Shown here piece by piece: positions 9,469 through 21,200 of a stretch of 32,500 bases of DNA. Numbering within the stretch: the stretch's first letter is position 1; each line of letters starts with the position of its first letter. The DNA is taken from assembly GCA_030295235.1 (NCBI GenBank), contig AP026163.1, positions 1 through 32,500 on the forward strand. Reading direction: 5' to 3'. The position numbers and the translations under genes were made by a program. A model generated the notes under the pieces. That model made no database searches and was not told the origin of the DNA. It saw only the letters and a program-made list of their open reading frames with translations. This stretch comes from Fistulifera solaris. Lineage: Eukaryota > Bacillariophyta > Bacillariophyceae > Naviculales > Stauroneidaceae.

Positions 9469-10092
9469 ATGAAACAACTGTTACTAACGGCATTTTACTG
9501 TTGTTGTCGTCTGCTTCTTCTGTCATGCGCTTGGACGACTCCTCCTCTTTCAAGGCCGATAGTCCAAACGCCGAATTCCTTGCACCGCCAAAATCCTCGT
9601 CGTAAGTTTACAGTGTGCCAGGCCAAAACCAATTCCGTAAGAGAAGCCGCACGATCCTGGACTGGTTTGAGCTTCACCGCCATTCGAGCGACGGCACGAG
9701 CTGCGACAGGCATTAGTTTGTCGGCAATTTACGCGAGTACTTTGGCAGCGACGAGTCTCTGGATACGTCAAACGATGAAATTGATCTTGTCCATGGTACC
9801 TCCGCCATTGCGATATTTTGCGCAACCGTTTCTTGTGCTCTATTACGCTCCACTTTTGGATACGGCAAATCAGTCACAGTAAAGCCCGACGAAAACAACA
9901 AAAGGAACACATGAGGCGCTTTTAGAAGGCTGGAAACAAGCTGTGGCACAAGCTGATGAGACGGTATCCTACTGGCCGATTCACGTTAGTCAAGATGGAT
10001 CGTTGGAATCGGATTTGTCGGAAATGGATGTTTCCGACGCGATTTCGGAATCAATTGAAGTGTCGTTCGACCAGAATAATGGGGCTTCATGA
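9469..10092 (+). CDS. Small protein with signal/plastid-type presequence, interrupted by an in-frame TAA
   Basis: The ATG at 9469 opens a hydrophobic signal (AFYCCCRLLLLSCA) followed by W and a Ser/Thr/Pro/Arg-rich stretch (TTPPLSRP). An aromatic residue right after a signal-peptide-like cleavage site, followed by a basic transit region, is how diatom plastid preproteins begin (ASAFAP-like), so plastid import is inferred. The mature part includes FTAIRATARAATGISLSAIYAST and PPPLRYFAQPFL, with no recognised domain. Codon 138 is TAA (9880-9882). The same frame then stays open for 69 more codons with an acidic, protein-like composition (LLEGWKQAVAQADETVSYWP) to a TGA at 10090-10092. An error, a real stop or a short unspliced intron could explain the TAA. 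207 codons in all. Confidence 0.55.
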
Positions 10093-10227
10093 TACATACT
10101 TATTTAATCAACTGGGATACTTCGTCAAGATGTACGCAATGCCTTATAATCAATTATACTAATGTTTTATTGTTATTCTTTCGCAATGTTTTCGTTGTGA
10201 TGGTTTCAAAGTTCAAAAGTAATTTCT

Positions 10228-10248
10228 CATGACTGCGATCCAGTCGTG
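10228..10248. repeat. 21-bp palindrome, copy 3
   Basis: CATGACTG, CGATC, CAGTCGTG. Arms pair with one G-T mismatch. Confidence 0.75.
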
Positions 10249-10441
10249 CAATTTAGCTTTGTACAATTTGATCTCATAGTAACACTGGAATTGCCCTATT
10301 CGGGGACAATTGAGTACCCAAAGAATCTAGATGACTTGTTGCTAACAAACTTGTTATATTGTCATCGCTGAGATATATTTCTTCTGAGGTTGTACCCGCT
10401 TGGCCTTCTCATTTGCCGTTCCGATCCGTTTCGCATCTGAT

Positions 10442-10462
10442 CGTGACTGCAATCCAGTCGTG
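10442..10462. repeat. 21-bp palindrome, copy 4
   Basis: CGTGACTG, CAATC, CAGTCGTG. One arm mismatch; the spacer differs from copy 3 by one base (CAATC against CGATC). Confidence 0.75.
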
Positions 10463-10851
10463 AAAAAGTCGCCTACACGATGAGTTTATACTTGTAGTAC
10501 ATCAGGAAATCGTACGCACGAGATTCACCAGGCCCTACAATGCGAAAGAACTCCAAAGATTATCATATTTCGATGTGTTCGGTTTGAGATGAATCGTTCT
10601 TGGTTGATGGCAAAGGACGATGGTGCTCCTAATTATTTAAAATAGAAATAACGGTTATTCTTCGACGTTTCTTGTATGTTCCTGTCAGTTAAACGGATCG
10701 TTTCTCTTCCTAAAGCAAATCATTGATGATTATATTTAATTTGGCAACTAATGTTATTTGATGTGATATTTTGGTGCTGTATTTGAGACGAACCATCCAA
10801 CTAAATTTGCTGTTAGGAAGACTATGAGTCAAAGTGTAAACGGAATCACAC

Positions 10852-10872
10852 CACGACTGAATTTCAGTCATG
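10852..10872. repeat. 21-bp palindrome, copy 5
   Basis: CACGACTG, AATTT, CAGTCATG. Arms pair except for one position; the spacer is unrelated to those of the other copies. Confidence 0.75.
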
Positions 10873-11043
10873 AGCCGTATCCTCCTTTAAGACGTGTAAC
10901 GTGTAACTTCCGTTTGTTACAGAAACAATTTGTTTTGAGCTCAACATTATTTTAAGATAGAAAAATATTGCTTCTTATTTTCATAATGATCGTTTGGTGG
11001 TGTTTTGACGTCGAGACGCGTCGGATCTTACGCGGTAGATGTC

Positions 11044-11067
11044 CGTGACTCTCCTATTTCAGTCATG
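11044..11067. repeat. Palindrome, copy 6 (longer spacer)
   Basis: CGTGACTC, TCCTATTT, CAGTCATG: the same arms with an 8-nt spacer and one terminal arm mismatch. It overlaps the 3' end of the minus-strand gene at 11063. Confidence 0.55.
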
Positions 11068-11984
11068 ATACTGTTTTCAATCGATCGTCGTCTCTCGTCG
11101 CGTCCGTTTTTGCCGTGAAAAACACAATACACTCCTTCCTGCATTCTTTAATCATTTCGTCGTCTTCTACTAACGGATGCCTTTCGAATCTCTTTACAAT
11201 GCTATGGCCTTGCAATCCCTGTTTACAGTGAAGTGTACAGCGGAAGCAGCGACGAGGATATGCAGAATAATATGATGGAAGAGGACCTTTCGTTTGAGTA
11301 TCGTCTATCATTGACGATGCAGCAAATCTTCGCAGCGCTTCTTTGCTACGGCAATTTCTTTCTGAGCTAGAGTAACGAAAGAAATGTTTCTTGGTTCGTG
11401 CGGCAGCGCTCAATCACTTTCCGTACATGAGACGGCGATGCGGTGTCGATTTGTCGACTCATACGATTTTCGCTATAGTATACGCGCTCTTTGCTTTGTC
11501 GAAACGCCGTCACTCTGGATGCTTTGGTAAACGAAAATGCTGAATATGAAGTCGACTTGCGCTTTTCTGATGCTGGAGGGCCTGTTACCTCTATAATTCG
11601 AAGACTCGGTTTTCTTCCGGGCGCAATCCCTTTGGCTTAAGATTGGGAAGGCCGTTGCTTTCCCTGGGATTTTGAGGGGCGCGATGGCATCTGCAGTGCT
11701 GTCGCGCAACTATCCTTCTATCGGAAACGTCCTGAAAGGGACGGAGTGCAAGACTCTGCACAGGGGCCTGGGTGGGCCCGGTTGTAAGACCAGCTGTATT
11801 TTCGTGACACGGTCGGCATTCCGATCCCACTATTTCTACTCGTTGTGGTGGCCTCTGTGTTCGATTGCTCGTTCGTTGCTACCATCTCGGTCGTTACGTG
11901 ATTTTCTGCTGGGACTCGAACTCTTGTTAGTGGTTTGATGGAAGCGTGCTGACGACTCGTGATCAGTTGTTGGTTCTGGTTCAT
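11063..11984 (-). CDS. Unrecognised protein, frame-disrupted
   Basis: Coding-like segments run on the minus strand from the ATG at 11984 to the TGA at 11063. They are Ser/Thr- and Lys/Arg-rich: NQQLITSRQHAS near the start, then VTGPPASEKRKSTSYS and HVRKVIERCRTNQETFLSL. A short AQKEIAVAKKRCEDLL stretch follows that may be helical, and the C-terminal part contains RRCFRCTLHCKQGLQ, with three Cys, and LVEDDEMIKECRKEC. Three or four frame changes are needed to join them. No domain is recognised; the basic N-terminal half and Cys-containing C-terminal half could suggest a nucleic-acid or metal-binding role, but that is speculation. About 305 residues if whole. Confidence 0.4.
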
Positions 11985-12236
11985 GGATGGCGCGCGAGTA
12001 CATACAGTTGCGAGTGATTGAAACAGAAGCAGGGCTTTATTGCTTTCACGCACGCGGTGGAGGATCGGTTTGGCTCATCCACAAAATGCAAAAGAGGCGG
12101 AGGTGTGACGAGGCGACACTGGAGTCGCACATGGCACAGAATGCTAAATTATTGCTATCTTTTGTTTTAACTCGTGATTGAATGTATTCATGTAATATGT
12201 AATAGTTTTTGTTTCCGTACAAACCACCTGTTATCT

Positions 12237-15200
12237 TTAGGCGGCTGGAGCAATCGTAGACGATGATTCCGCGTCGGTACAATGGGGTCCGTCGAGACGC
12301 CACCAACTCGATCGGCTCGCAACTGACCACTTTCCGTGAACAAGATTTCTTGAATATCTTGGATCAAGCGATGCTCGAGGAATAATCCTTCCATGCTGGT
12401 TTGGATGGGCGCCGCGACTTGTGCATCGATGGCAATGCCATCTACGGAAAAGTCCGGACCAAACTGGCCGTTGGCAGCCGTTCCGACTTGAATGTTGAAA
12501 AGTCACCGGCAAAGTCTTGTGCCGCCGAGGACGAAAATGCGTTGGCATTTACAGCCACTCGAGTTGTCTGGGCACTATCAATCTCGTTGTACATTTCTCC
12601 CGTCAAAATTCACCCAACATCACGTTACTGTTGTCCAGACCGATAAACGAATCACCATGAATTTTGGGCTTGGAGGCATCGGGTAACTGCGAATACCTTT
12701 CATCGTAGAATTGAATGCCAAATTGGAGGGAAGCCACGGGATCGTCAGAGGCAAGTTTTGAGCGCACATTCTTAATAGACTGCGTGTATCGAGAAGGGAT
12801 CCCGTATTCGGGTTTTGGAACGTGACGACCGAACCGAAGAAAGCGAAATCACCCGCCGCCAAATTCACTGCCAGGTTTTGTTTTATTGTGTCGGATCCAA
12901 CGGTCAATACAAACGGAAGGTCATCAAAGGGAGCTTGTCCACTGTACGCGGCCGATCGAGATAAACGGCTCACGTGCGAGATCAAAGCACTTCTCAATCG
13001 ATCCGGAACGTTTCGCAGCTTTCGCGTCGCAAATCTCTTTTGGGAACGCGAGAGGTAACCGAGTCGATACGCACTCGGAGATTTGTCAACGTGGAAATAG
13101 AGCAGACTCGAATCACCAATTAGTATGTCGCCGTTTCCATTTGATGTGAGTACATCATTCGCAAGGGAAAGAGCGTGTGTTGACGTCTGCCCAATTTGAT
13201 TAGAATATTTAGCAGCCATTTTGTCATCAAGTCCGTATGAAATTCATACAGGCAGATGTTGACGTCCCATAGAATGCGCTCAACATCGGCTAGTCGCTGC
13301 ATCATTGAATTGAGCTTATCTACGTCTAAAGAAGACGCCTGCCGCTCACAAACGACCCTGAGCCGATAGTTCGTACAACTATAGTCATCGTGTCACCCGT
13401 GACGAGCGCAAACCCACCCGACGACGTTTCGATCTCATCGTCGCCTACGCTTATGTTGTAAGCGCCGATCACACTACCCGAAAAGGATTCCTGGTCAACC
13501 TCCATGGTGCTCAAACGAACTCCTAGAGCGTTGACTAGATTATCAATGCGACGCTGAATAGCAACAATTTCTGGGACGTCCGACACGTCAATTCCTGAAT
13601 AGGCCCTGATGTCATCGCCGATGATTAGATTGTCACCCAAACCGGATGTGATAATGTCGTTTCCGTGCATTCTTTGATTTTCTCGCAAGAACCCTGGTGT
13701 GATTCGGAACATCGGGTGTACACAGTAGTTGCCGCTGGTTGTACTGATGCCAGGCAGCTCCGAGTATCACGGAAAGATTAGCTTGTCCCGCTTAACACAT
13801 GATCCGCGTTCAAAACCATGTCCACAATGGATCCGAGGAAGTCGATTTGGCCGTATTGGTCAGGATACAATTCATACTCCGCAGCAAACAAAACGCCATA
13901 TTCCTTATCAGAAACGCCCTCGATCAGGTAGTTGCTCGTGGATTGATCACGCAAAGCGCGGTATACTTGATGGATTTGAGGCAGGTCCATGTGCACGGGG
14001 ACCACATTCCATCCAGCGTCTCCAATAATCAAGTCATTTCCTGATCCTCCATTGATTTGATCTCCGCCTCGCTGCCCAATGAGAACGTCATTGCCGTCTC
14101 CGCCGTCGAGTACATCATCATAGCTATCGACAAGCTCAAACTGAATCAGATCAGTCAACCAATCATCACCGCCAGCTGCATACTTTCCGCCGCTGTTCGT
14201 GTAAGCCAGTGCCACACAAAAAAAACTAACGCAGACATGACGCTTTCGAATGACAACGGGGACGTTTCCACTTTAAGTTTCTGTGAGATACGATCTACGC
14301 CTGAAATATAACCAAGCTCCTCCAAAATGACATCCTTGTGCCAAGTTCCGTCCGTGTTGAGACGGGCGGAGCCGTCCTTTCGTAGCGACGCACAATGTAT
14401 CCAACATCCCCTAGCACTATATCAGATCCATCCTCGCCCGATAATGTATCTGCACCAAGTTCACCGTAGATTTCTGCGAGAAGTCAAGCAATGAGGGTGA
14501 GACTTGGGGCTTACATCAATCTGAAACTGCTTCAACTAATTCATAAGTCACGTACCATCTTCTCCAGTACCACCATTAATGACTGGAAAAGGGAAGAAAA
14601 AGGCGTTTGTTAGTGAACTGAAACTTGTGAGCGTCTATCAGCAATCGTCTACCTACCATCGTCACCTCTTTGGCCGTGAAGAACGTCATTTCCATCGCCA
14701 CCGTCGATCAAATCATTGCCCTGCAAGTAAAAGAGAGCGAGGTGAGCATCTGGTAGTGCAGCGTGGAATTTTCACGATTTTGTACGTACCCGATCTCGTC
14801 AACGTCGTCGTAGCGTCGGGTCTCACGTATTACCTCGGTGTCAAATGGCTCGGTGTACTTCTGCCACACCATTCCGTTCAGCCAAGGGAATGTAGAAGTC
14901 GAACTTACTAGCTGCCGAACAATTTGTCCGTTGTCTCCAAGGATCGAATCCTCTTCAAGACCACCGCTCAACTCGTCTCCCGTGTCAGCACCAAAATCTA
15001 TGTTGTGGCCGCCATAAATGTCGTCGTTGCCTGCTTCGCCGTAAACTTTATCGGATCCCTAGCGAACAGAATTGGTTGCAAACGATAGAGAACGGAGCGT
15101 CAGATTGGGAAAGGAAGCATTTAGGAAGTAGAATACTCTTCAGACGTACCTCTTGCCCAAGAATAAAATCATCGCCGTCGCCTCCGTAGATCTCATCATT

Positions 15201-18200
15201 GCCTGCATACTCGGGAAACTCAATGAAGCTCTGGTAGTTTTGGTGGTCCAAGAACTCCGTTTCCGTGTCGAAAACTCCGAAATCGCCCAGAATCACATCC
15301 TGACCGGCGTTTCCTTCAATATAGTCACCCAATGCGCCACCGAAAGCCTAACGAATGAATTAGATAAAATTCTAGCTTTCGAATACGGAATGCATTCCAC
15401 TTGTACTTACAATGTCGTCACCGGCTCCTAAATAGATCTCGTCCAAACCGCCGGCACAAGCTGCTTCCACCGTTTCGGCAATTTGAAGTTTGTGTGAGGA
15501 ATCCGCATAAAGACTGATGCTCGCGTGATCTCCAAACGCAAGATCCATTGCACTGCTGCCTTGAATTGTATCGTTGAAACTTCCGCCAACAATGTAATTA
15601 ACTGTTCCCTCGCCTCCCGACAGCTCGTCATTTCCACCGTGATCGCAGCCCAATGTGGACAGGGACGTCGGGTAGCCAGTATCCATAGTCCGAAAAGCAG
15701 AGTTGAGCAGAATCACCGAACTGACGAACGAAACTGTTAGTGAACGAAAATGAGGCGCCGTAAAGCGCGCTTCAAAACTTACTAGTATGTCGTTCCCAAG
15801 GTTTCCGGTGACGATGTCATCGGAAAATCCTCAATAGCGCAATCGTCACCCTCTCCTAGAACTATGACATCATTGTCTCCCTCGTCAAATGCCAGAGAGA
15901 ACGCATCCGTCACGAATCGAAGTACGCCATCAGTAAAGTCACCATAGCCGCCTCCACCAGCTTGGGCCGCAATGTTGCTTGACTTGAAAATATTAGTAGA
16001 TGGCGATCGCCATAGTACTCGACCAAAGTCTCCGAGAATTATGTCATTATTCGTGCCGCCGGTCAGAGTATCCTTGCCACCATCACCAAACAGGATAACC
16101 GGAACAGAAGACTCCGAGGCGTCTAAAATGTCATCGCCTCCTGGCCATTTGCAACAAACACCGTATTTGCCTCGTCGATCGAGATCGTGAGCTTGTCGTC
16201 GCCGTCTCCGCAATGGATAGATGTAGTTGTCTGCAGAGTCGGGGATGTTGGATCCGTTGCGATCGACACCACGTTGACTTCATCGTTCTCAGGACTGAGC
16301 CACAAGTTGACGCCGCTAATCCAGTTTCCGCCGTTTGCATTGAAAAGATGTCGCCGACGTCTTCGTGAATTGCCGTAAACGAATTGCTGGCGAAAATTGC
16401 GGGTCCTTTTCCGACATTGCTGCTTTCGTCTGAGATCAAAGTCGATGACGTCCTTTGGCGACATTAATGGTCAGGTCGCGTTCAATGTAGTCGAGCCATC
16501 CGTGTAAAAGTCCACAGTGGAAGAAGTCGTCACGTCTTCATTCGCATCCGACGAGATAAAGACATCATCATCGCCATCCTGTGTTGTAATCGTGGTTGTT
16601 GCACTCGTACCTCTCACATTCAAGACGACTTTCGAATCCGAGCTTGCTGGGTTTCCCATTGTAATGTCCAGCAATTCAACATCCGCATACGCCACGTCCG
16701 AACTTTGGAAAGAATATCGTTCGTCTCGTTGAGAAAATTTCGGGCGTGAAGCCGGTAAGGCTGGAAGTCTCTAAGGTTAGAGTTACTCCGTCATTCAATC
16801 GCTCGCCCAAAAGAAAACAGCAAAGCTTCATCTCCCACCGCGTAAACCTTGACCGCTTCCGCGCATCGCGACGTCTCATTTTTTCCGCACTTGTCGCCGT
16901 CAGGAAAGATCAGATGTTGAAGCGCTTCCTCGATGATCGCACTGCTAGTCGGATAGGGAATATCGACATCCGACGTCATTGATGCTGTCGAATCATTTAC
17001 TGCGATACTGAAGGAACCACCCGTGGAGCCTCTAAGGTTGAATAGAAAAACGTCTCGTGGAATACGAGATGCTGCGTCGTCTGTGTTTACCATACTTTCG
17101 GTTTCGATTGTGTTTCGAGTAACATTCAAAACGTCGTCACTGATACTGTCACCTGAATTGTCTACAATCAACCGATCAGTTCCGCCGTCGTCGTTTCCGC
17201 CGTCGAACGCAAGAAGACCATTGATGGCGCTAACCGTTAATGCCTGGGACGCGACGGTGACTGTATCCGATCCACCACCACCATGGATGACGAAGTGTCC
17301 TGAAATATTCTGTATTTCAACGGAATCATCGCCATCACCCAAATCAACAAAGTGGACAGCAACGGATGAGCTTTCGACGGTGAATCTGTCAACACCGCTA
17401 CCGAATGAAAACTCAACGACCTCCATTCCGTTATAAGTGATGCCGTCATTCTGCTTTTGTCCGCCAATCACCAGCTCTTTCGCCATGTTGTATCCGACAA
17501 ATTGGGCACTGCTTAATACACCGCTTGAAGGACTGGATCCTTGCACATCAATGTTGAAAATTTTCAGCGTGTCCACTTGCAGTTCTGGGTAGACCAGCTC
17601 TGACGGGGCAGCTTCCAAGAACGCAAACACACTGGTGTCGTTTTCTCCGGGAAGAAGTACCGCCTCGCGGATGCTAGGAACTTCGGCAGAGGTATCGCCC
17701 TCGATGAAAATAGGCCCTTGGATGTAGGCTAGGAAGGATGGCTGATCTGGAAAGTGAAGCAAATCAACGCCTTCCTCCTCCTCATCGTTCTTTGCTATGA
17801 CGCGCACCATTTGCTCGATATTCCATGTCTCGTTGGTGAAGACCAGTTGAAGAGTTTCATCCTCACTACCTTCAGCGCCCAAAAGCACTTGTATTCTGGC
17901 GTCTGTGTTCTTCGGCAACTTGTAATCGCTCGCCTTCGCAATCGATTCAACTATACAATCCACATCCATCTAGAAGAGCTTGCCTAGCGAGTGGATTGTG
18001 TATGAATCTAAGTAAAAGGAATCGTCGGGCAATTGATCGATAACATCCTGGTCAAGCTCGGCCGTGCTCGTTACACCCAAACTCTCCTTTATCACAACAT
18101 TTGGCACCAAATCATCGTAGATACGAACCAACACACTGTCAGCGTACAATATACTGTCATCGGAGAGGCGAATGTCTTCTTGATTTGAGTCGACGACTTT

Positions 18201-21200
18201 GTGCGTTAGCGTCACAAAGTGAATTCCTTCCCTCGATCGGAATCCCACAACGGGAGTAACTTGAACGGTCACTTTACAGCTTGGCGCGCTTCCCCATGCT
18301 GCAGAATCGATGACCGCAGGGTTGACGGTCACCCTGCCGGTCTCTGTCGGAACAATTTCAACTATCGTGTCGTCCATCATCGCACTTGTGCAGGGGCGCA
18401 GGTACATCATCGTACGAACTCGACCATCCATTCACTCCTTCTCCGACGTAAGTGTAGCCGTCTGGTTCGACCACAGTGACAGACTTGGCAAGTGCGCTAT
18501 CTTTTCCGGCAGAAGCTTGACGGACACAGGACGAATCGTTTGCGCCGTCGTCTCAAATCTTTCATCCGGCGACTCTAAGGGAACAAGATCAAGCTTGATC
18601 AGTAAATTGTAGTCGGTTATTTCGAGACGAGTTGCAGCCGGGTTAAAAGTTGCGATAACCTCTTGCGGCTCTGCCGTCTCATTAAAGACGAGCTCAATCG
18701 CAGTTAGATCGTCTCCGTTCAAAAGCAACCATGCATTTCCGTTTACATCCGTCTGTGCTGCAACGGACTGTGACCCAGGGATCAGGAATGACTGTAGGAT
18801 ACACAGAAGGAGAAAGTACCAAGACCATCTTCGTCCATGACATGAATTGCTTCGGTCTCGATAACGTTGAAATATGCTCCCGACTCGCCGTCGTTGTCCA
18901 GAACGTCGACAGCAACTCCCTCCACAGCCAATCCGTCGTAACCAAGATCGTCGCTAGCAACTGTGTGTCGGAGAACACCCTATGACCCCGTAGATTTTTC
19001 GATACAACGGGATCGACGTTTTGCGGCGTTATGACAAAGGTATCGGACCCTCCGCGCCGTAGAGATATCTGAAAGGAGGACGAACGAACAAGCGAAGCAT
19101 ATGAGCGAAAATGTCTTTGTCAATCAATCAGTAAATACATCTTCGAACTTACAGAGCGAGATTAGGACTCGTCGAAAGAACAGTGAGCGTGTCATCTCCG
19201 GCGCCTCCAGTAAGAGCGATTGCTTCGATATTTGTGAACGAAATGCTCAAGCCGCCGCCAAACACCGAGCCAGCTGTGACAACGTAGCGATCGTCTGCTT
19301 CTGTTCCAACAACAATAAGCTTATCGTTACCCGTTCCACCGTCGACGTCGACCAAACTATTTACAACGTAATCAGGAAGGCCTTGAGAATTTGAAGATTC
19401 CTGAGATCCGGTCGAATTGTCGCTCGTACCGGAAAAATCGAAAGCGTCTGATCCATCCGCTCCTTCAAAGTGACATTTCCCAAGGTCGTATTCTCTAGAG
19501 GATTACCCAAGACATCCAAATCTAATGCCAAAACGACCTAACAACGAAAAGATCGTCATCGGGTCGCCATTCAAATCCAGCAACTGGCGGTTACGTAAGA
19601 CATCGAAAAGTCGTTTCGAACCCGCCATTAATCGTCAGCGAAAAGGAATTTCCATCCGACAAATAGCCTTTGGTCGTTAGCGTTGTCGTAATCGGATCGT
19701 TGATGTTCACGTTTGCATTCTCGTCTCGCTCGGAATTGTAAAGCTGTCCAATGTAAAGGCTGGTTTTAAAACGATTAGATAAATTCGCCTAAGCTGCAAT
19801 AAAATAATGAGCCCGGGCTACTTACAATCTGCGTCATCGCCACCAAAGACATTCATGGGTCCCATTGTATCATCAAAGTACATCTCGTTCTCTCCATTAT
19901 TCAGATTAATTTGGATGGTATTGAGACTAACGCTATCGATATCCACACTGATGCGTTCAACGTCCGAATTCACGTCCGACCCATCATGAATATTGGCAAT
20001 AAAGTTGCGTCGACTCAACAAATAACAAGCAAAGTTGGAGCACTCGACAGTCAAAGTGTTGATGCCTTCGCCAATGTCGTCAAACAGGTCAACGTTAGTC
20101 CACCCGTTGACGTCAGCAAAACTGTGATCTCGTCGTCGTTCAAACCCCACTCCATCGTACGGCTGAGGTGTCCAGCGTGTTGACGCTCAGAACTTCGTTT
20201 CCGTCCGTGCCATCAATCGTGAGAGAATCGTCACCGTCATCTCCATAGATAGTGATGGTGGAATTGTCTCCTGCACCGTAAATGTAAAACACATCGTTTC
20301 CCCTCGGCCTTCAACAAATACATCGCCTTGCGTGTCATTCACTGTAAGGCGATCGTTCGCGTCCTGGAAGTATATGAACGTCTCGGAATACTGTGGCGTC
20401 GATTCGACAAACAACTCGTTCGCGCCTTTACTCATATAGAGATTCACATATTCAATCGAGAAAAGTCCACATCGGTACCGTTGCCATTTGTACCAAACAA
20501 TAACCCCAAGACGGAGGCACTGGAAAGCTGACCTCCGCTTCTTCCATCGTTTCACCTTTATCGTTAACCGTCAGCGTATCGGTTCCACCATTGCCGTCGA
20601 CAAGAATTCGAACAGAAATATCAGCGAGCCCAACCGCATCTGTACCAACCGAAATCTCATCGTCATCGTCTCCGTCTGAATTGATATGTAACCCTTTTCG
20701 TTGATGGTAGTACTCTCCACAATAACTGTATCTTTGCAGTTGGACATTAAAATTTCCACGTAAATGAACGGAGAGCCAAATCGGAACTGCTTGTTTACGG
20801 AGCCATTCGTCGTCGCCCTGGTAATATCCGCCACCAAATCGTTTCCTGACATGAACAGCTTGACGCTATTGCCGTCTTCGCAGTCTACATCGTCTTCAAA
20901 CCCAAAATTAATGGTCAACTTGGCGTCTGTCGCTTCTCCACCGGACGCTATGATTTCGCAGCCACTCTGGAAAGCAGTCGCATTGATTACGACATTGGTA
21001 TGACCTTCTAGCTCCACAGCGTGTTGCAATCATCAATGGTGGTCTTTAAAAGGCTTGCTCAGGGTGGGCATCTTGATTGTCGCCGTAGCAATGGACAAGA
21101 ACTGCATGTAAAGCTTCCGATAAGAACCTCGTTTTCGGAAATGAAGATCTCATCGTTGGACAGAATGGTGGTCGCCGTACTGTAATCGAAAATCGCGACA

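Larger units (their letters stand above)
10093..11062. other. Intergenic region carrying four palindromes
   Basis: About 970 bp between the 3' ends of the plastid-type gene and the minus-strand gene at 11063. AT-rich, with no supportable gene. Four copies of the CATGACTG/CAGTCATG palindrome (one with a longer spacer) lie within about 840 bp. Confidence 0.5.
13600..16160 (-). repeat. RTX nonapeptide block of the giant gene
   Basis: Multiple GGxGxDxxx units are read on the minus strand, each cluster followed by an LGD/IGD turn: GDGGKDTLTGGTNNDIILGD, GGDGDDFILGQE, GGDGNDVLHGQRGDD, GELGADTLSGEDGSD, GGSGNDLIIGD and GLGDNLIIGDD. The glycine and aspartate positions that bind calcium in the parallel beta-roll are kept. 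The clusters alternate with 60-100 residue non-RTX inserts. Confidence 0.85.

Noticed and set aside
9160-9477. 105-codon minus-strand ORF between the divergent genes
   Set aside because: It opens at a TTG, overlaps the start of the plastid-type gene and has no recognised motif.
3046-11067. CRISPR array
   Set aside because: The palindromic copies are hundreds to thousands of bases apart with no spacer regularity, and the genome is eukaryotic.
13600-16160. RTX haemolysin toxin operon
   Set aside because: Only the calcium-binding repeat is shared with RTX toxins. No pore-forming domain, acyltransferase or type I secretion genes are visible.
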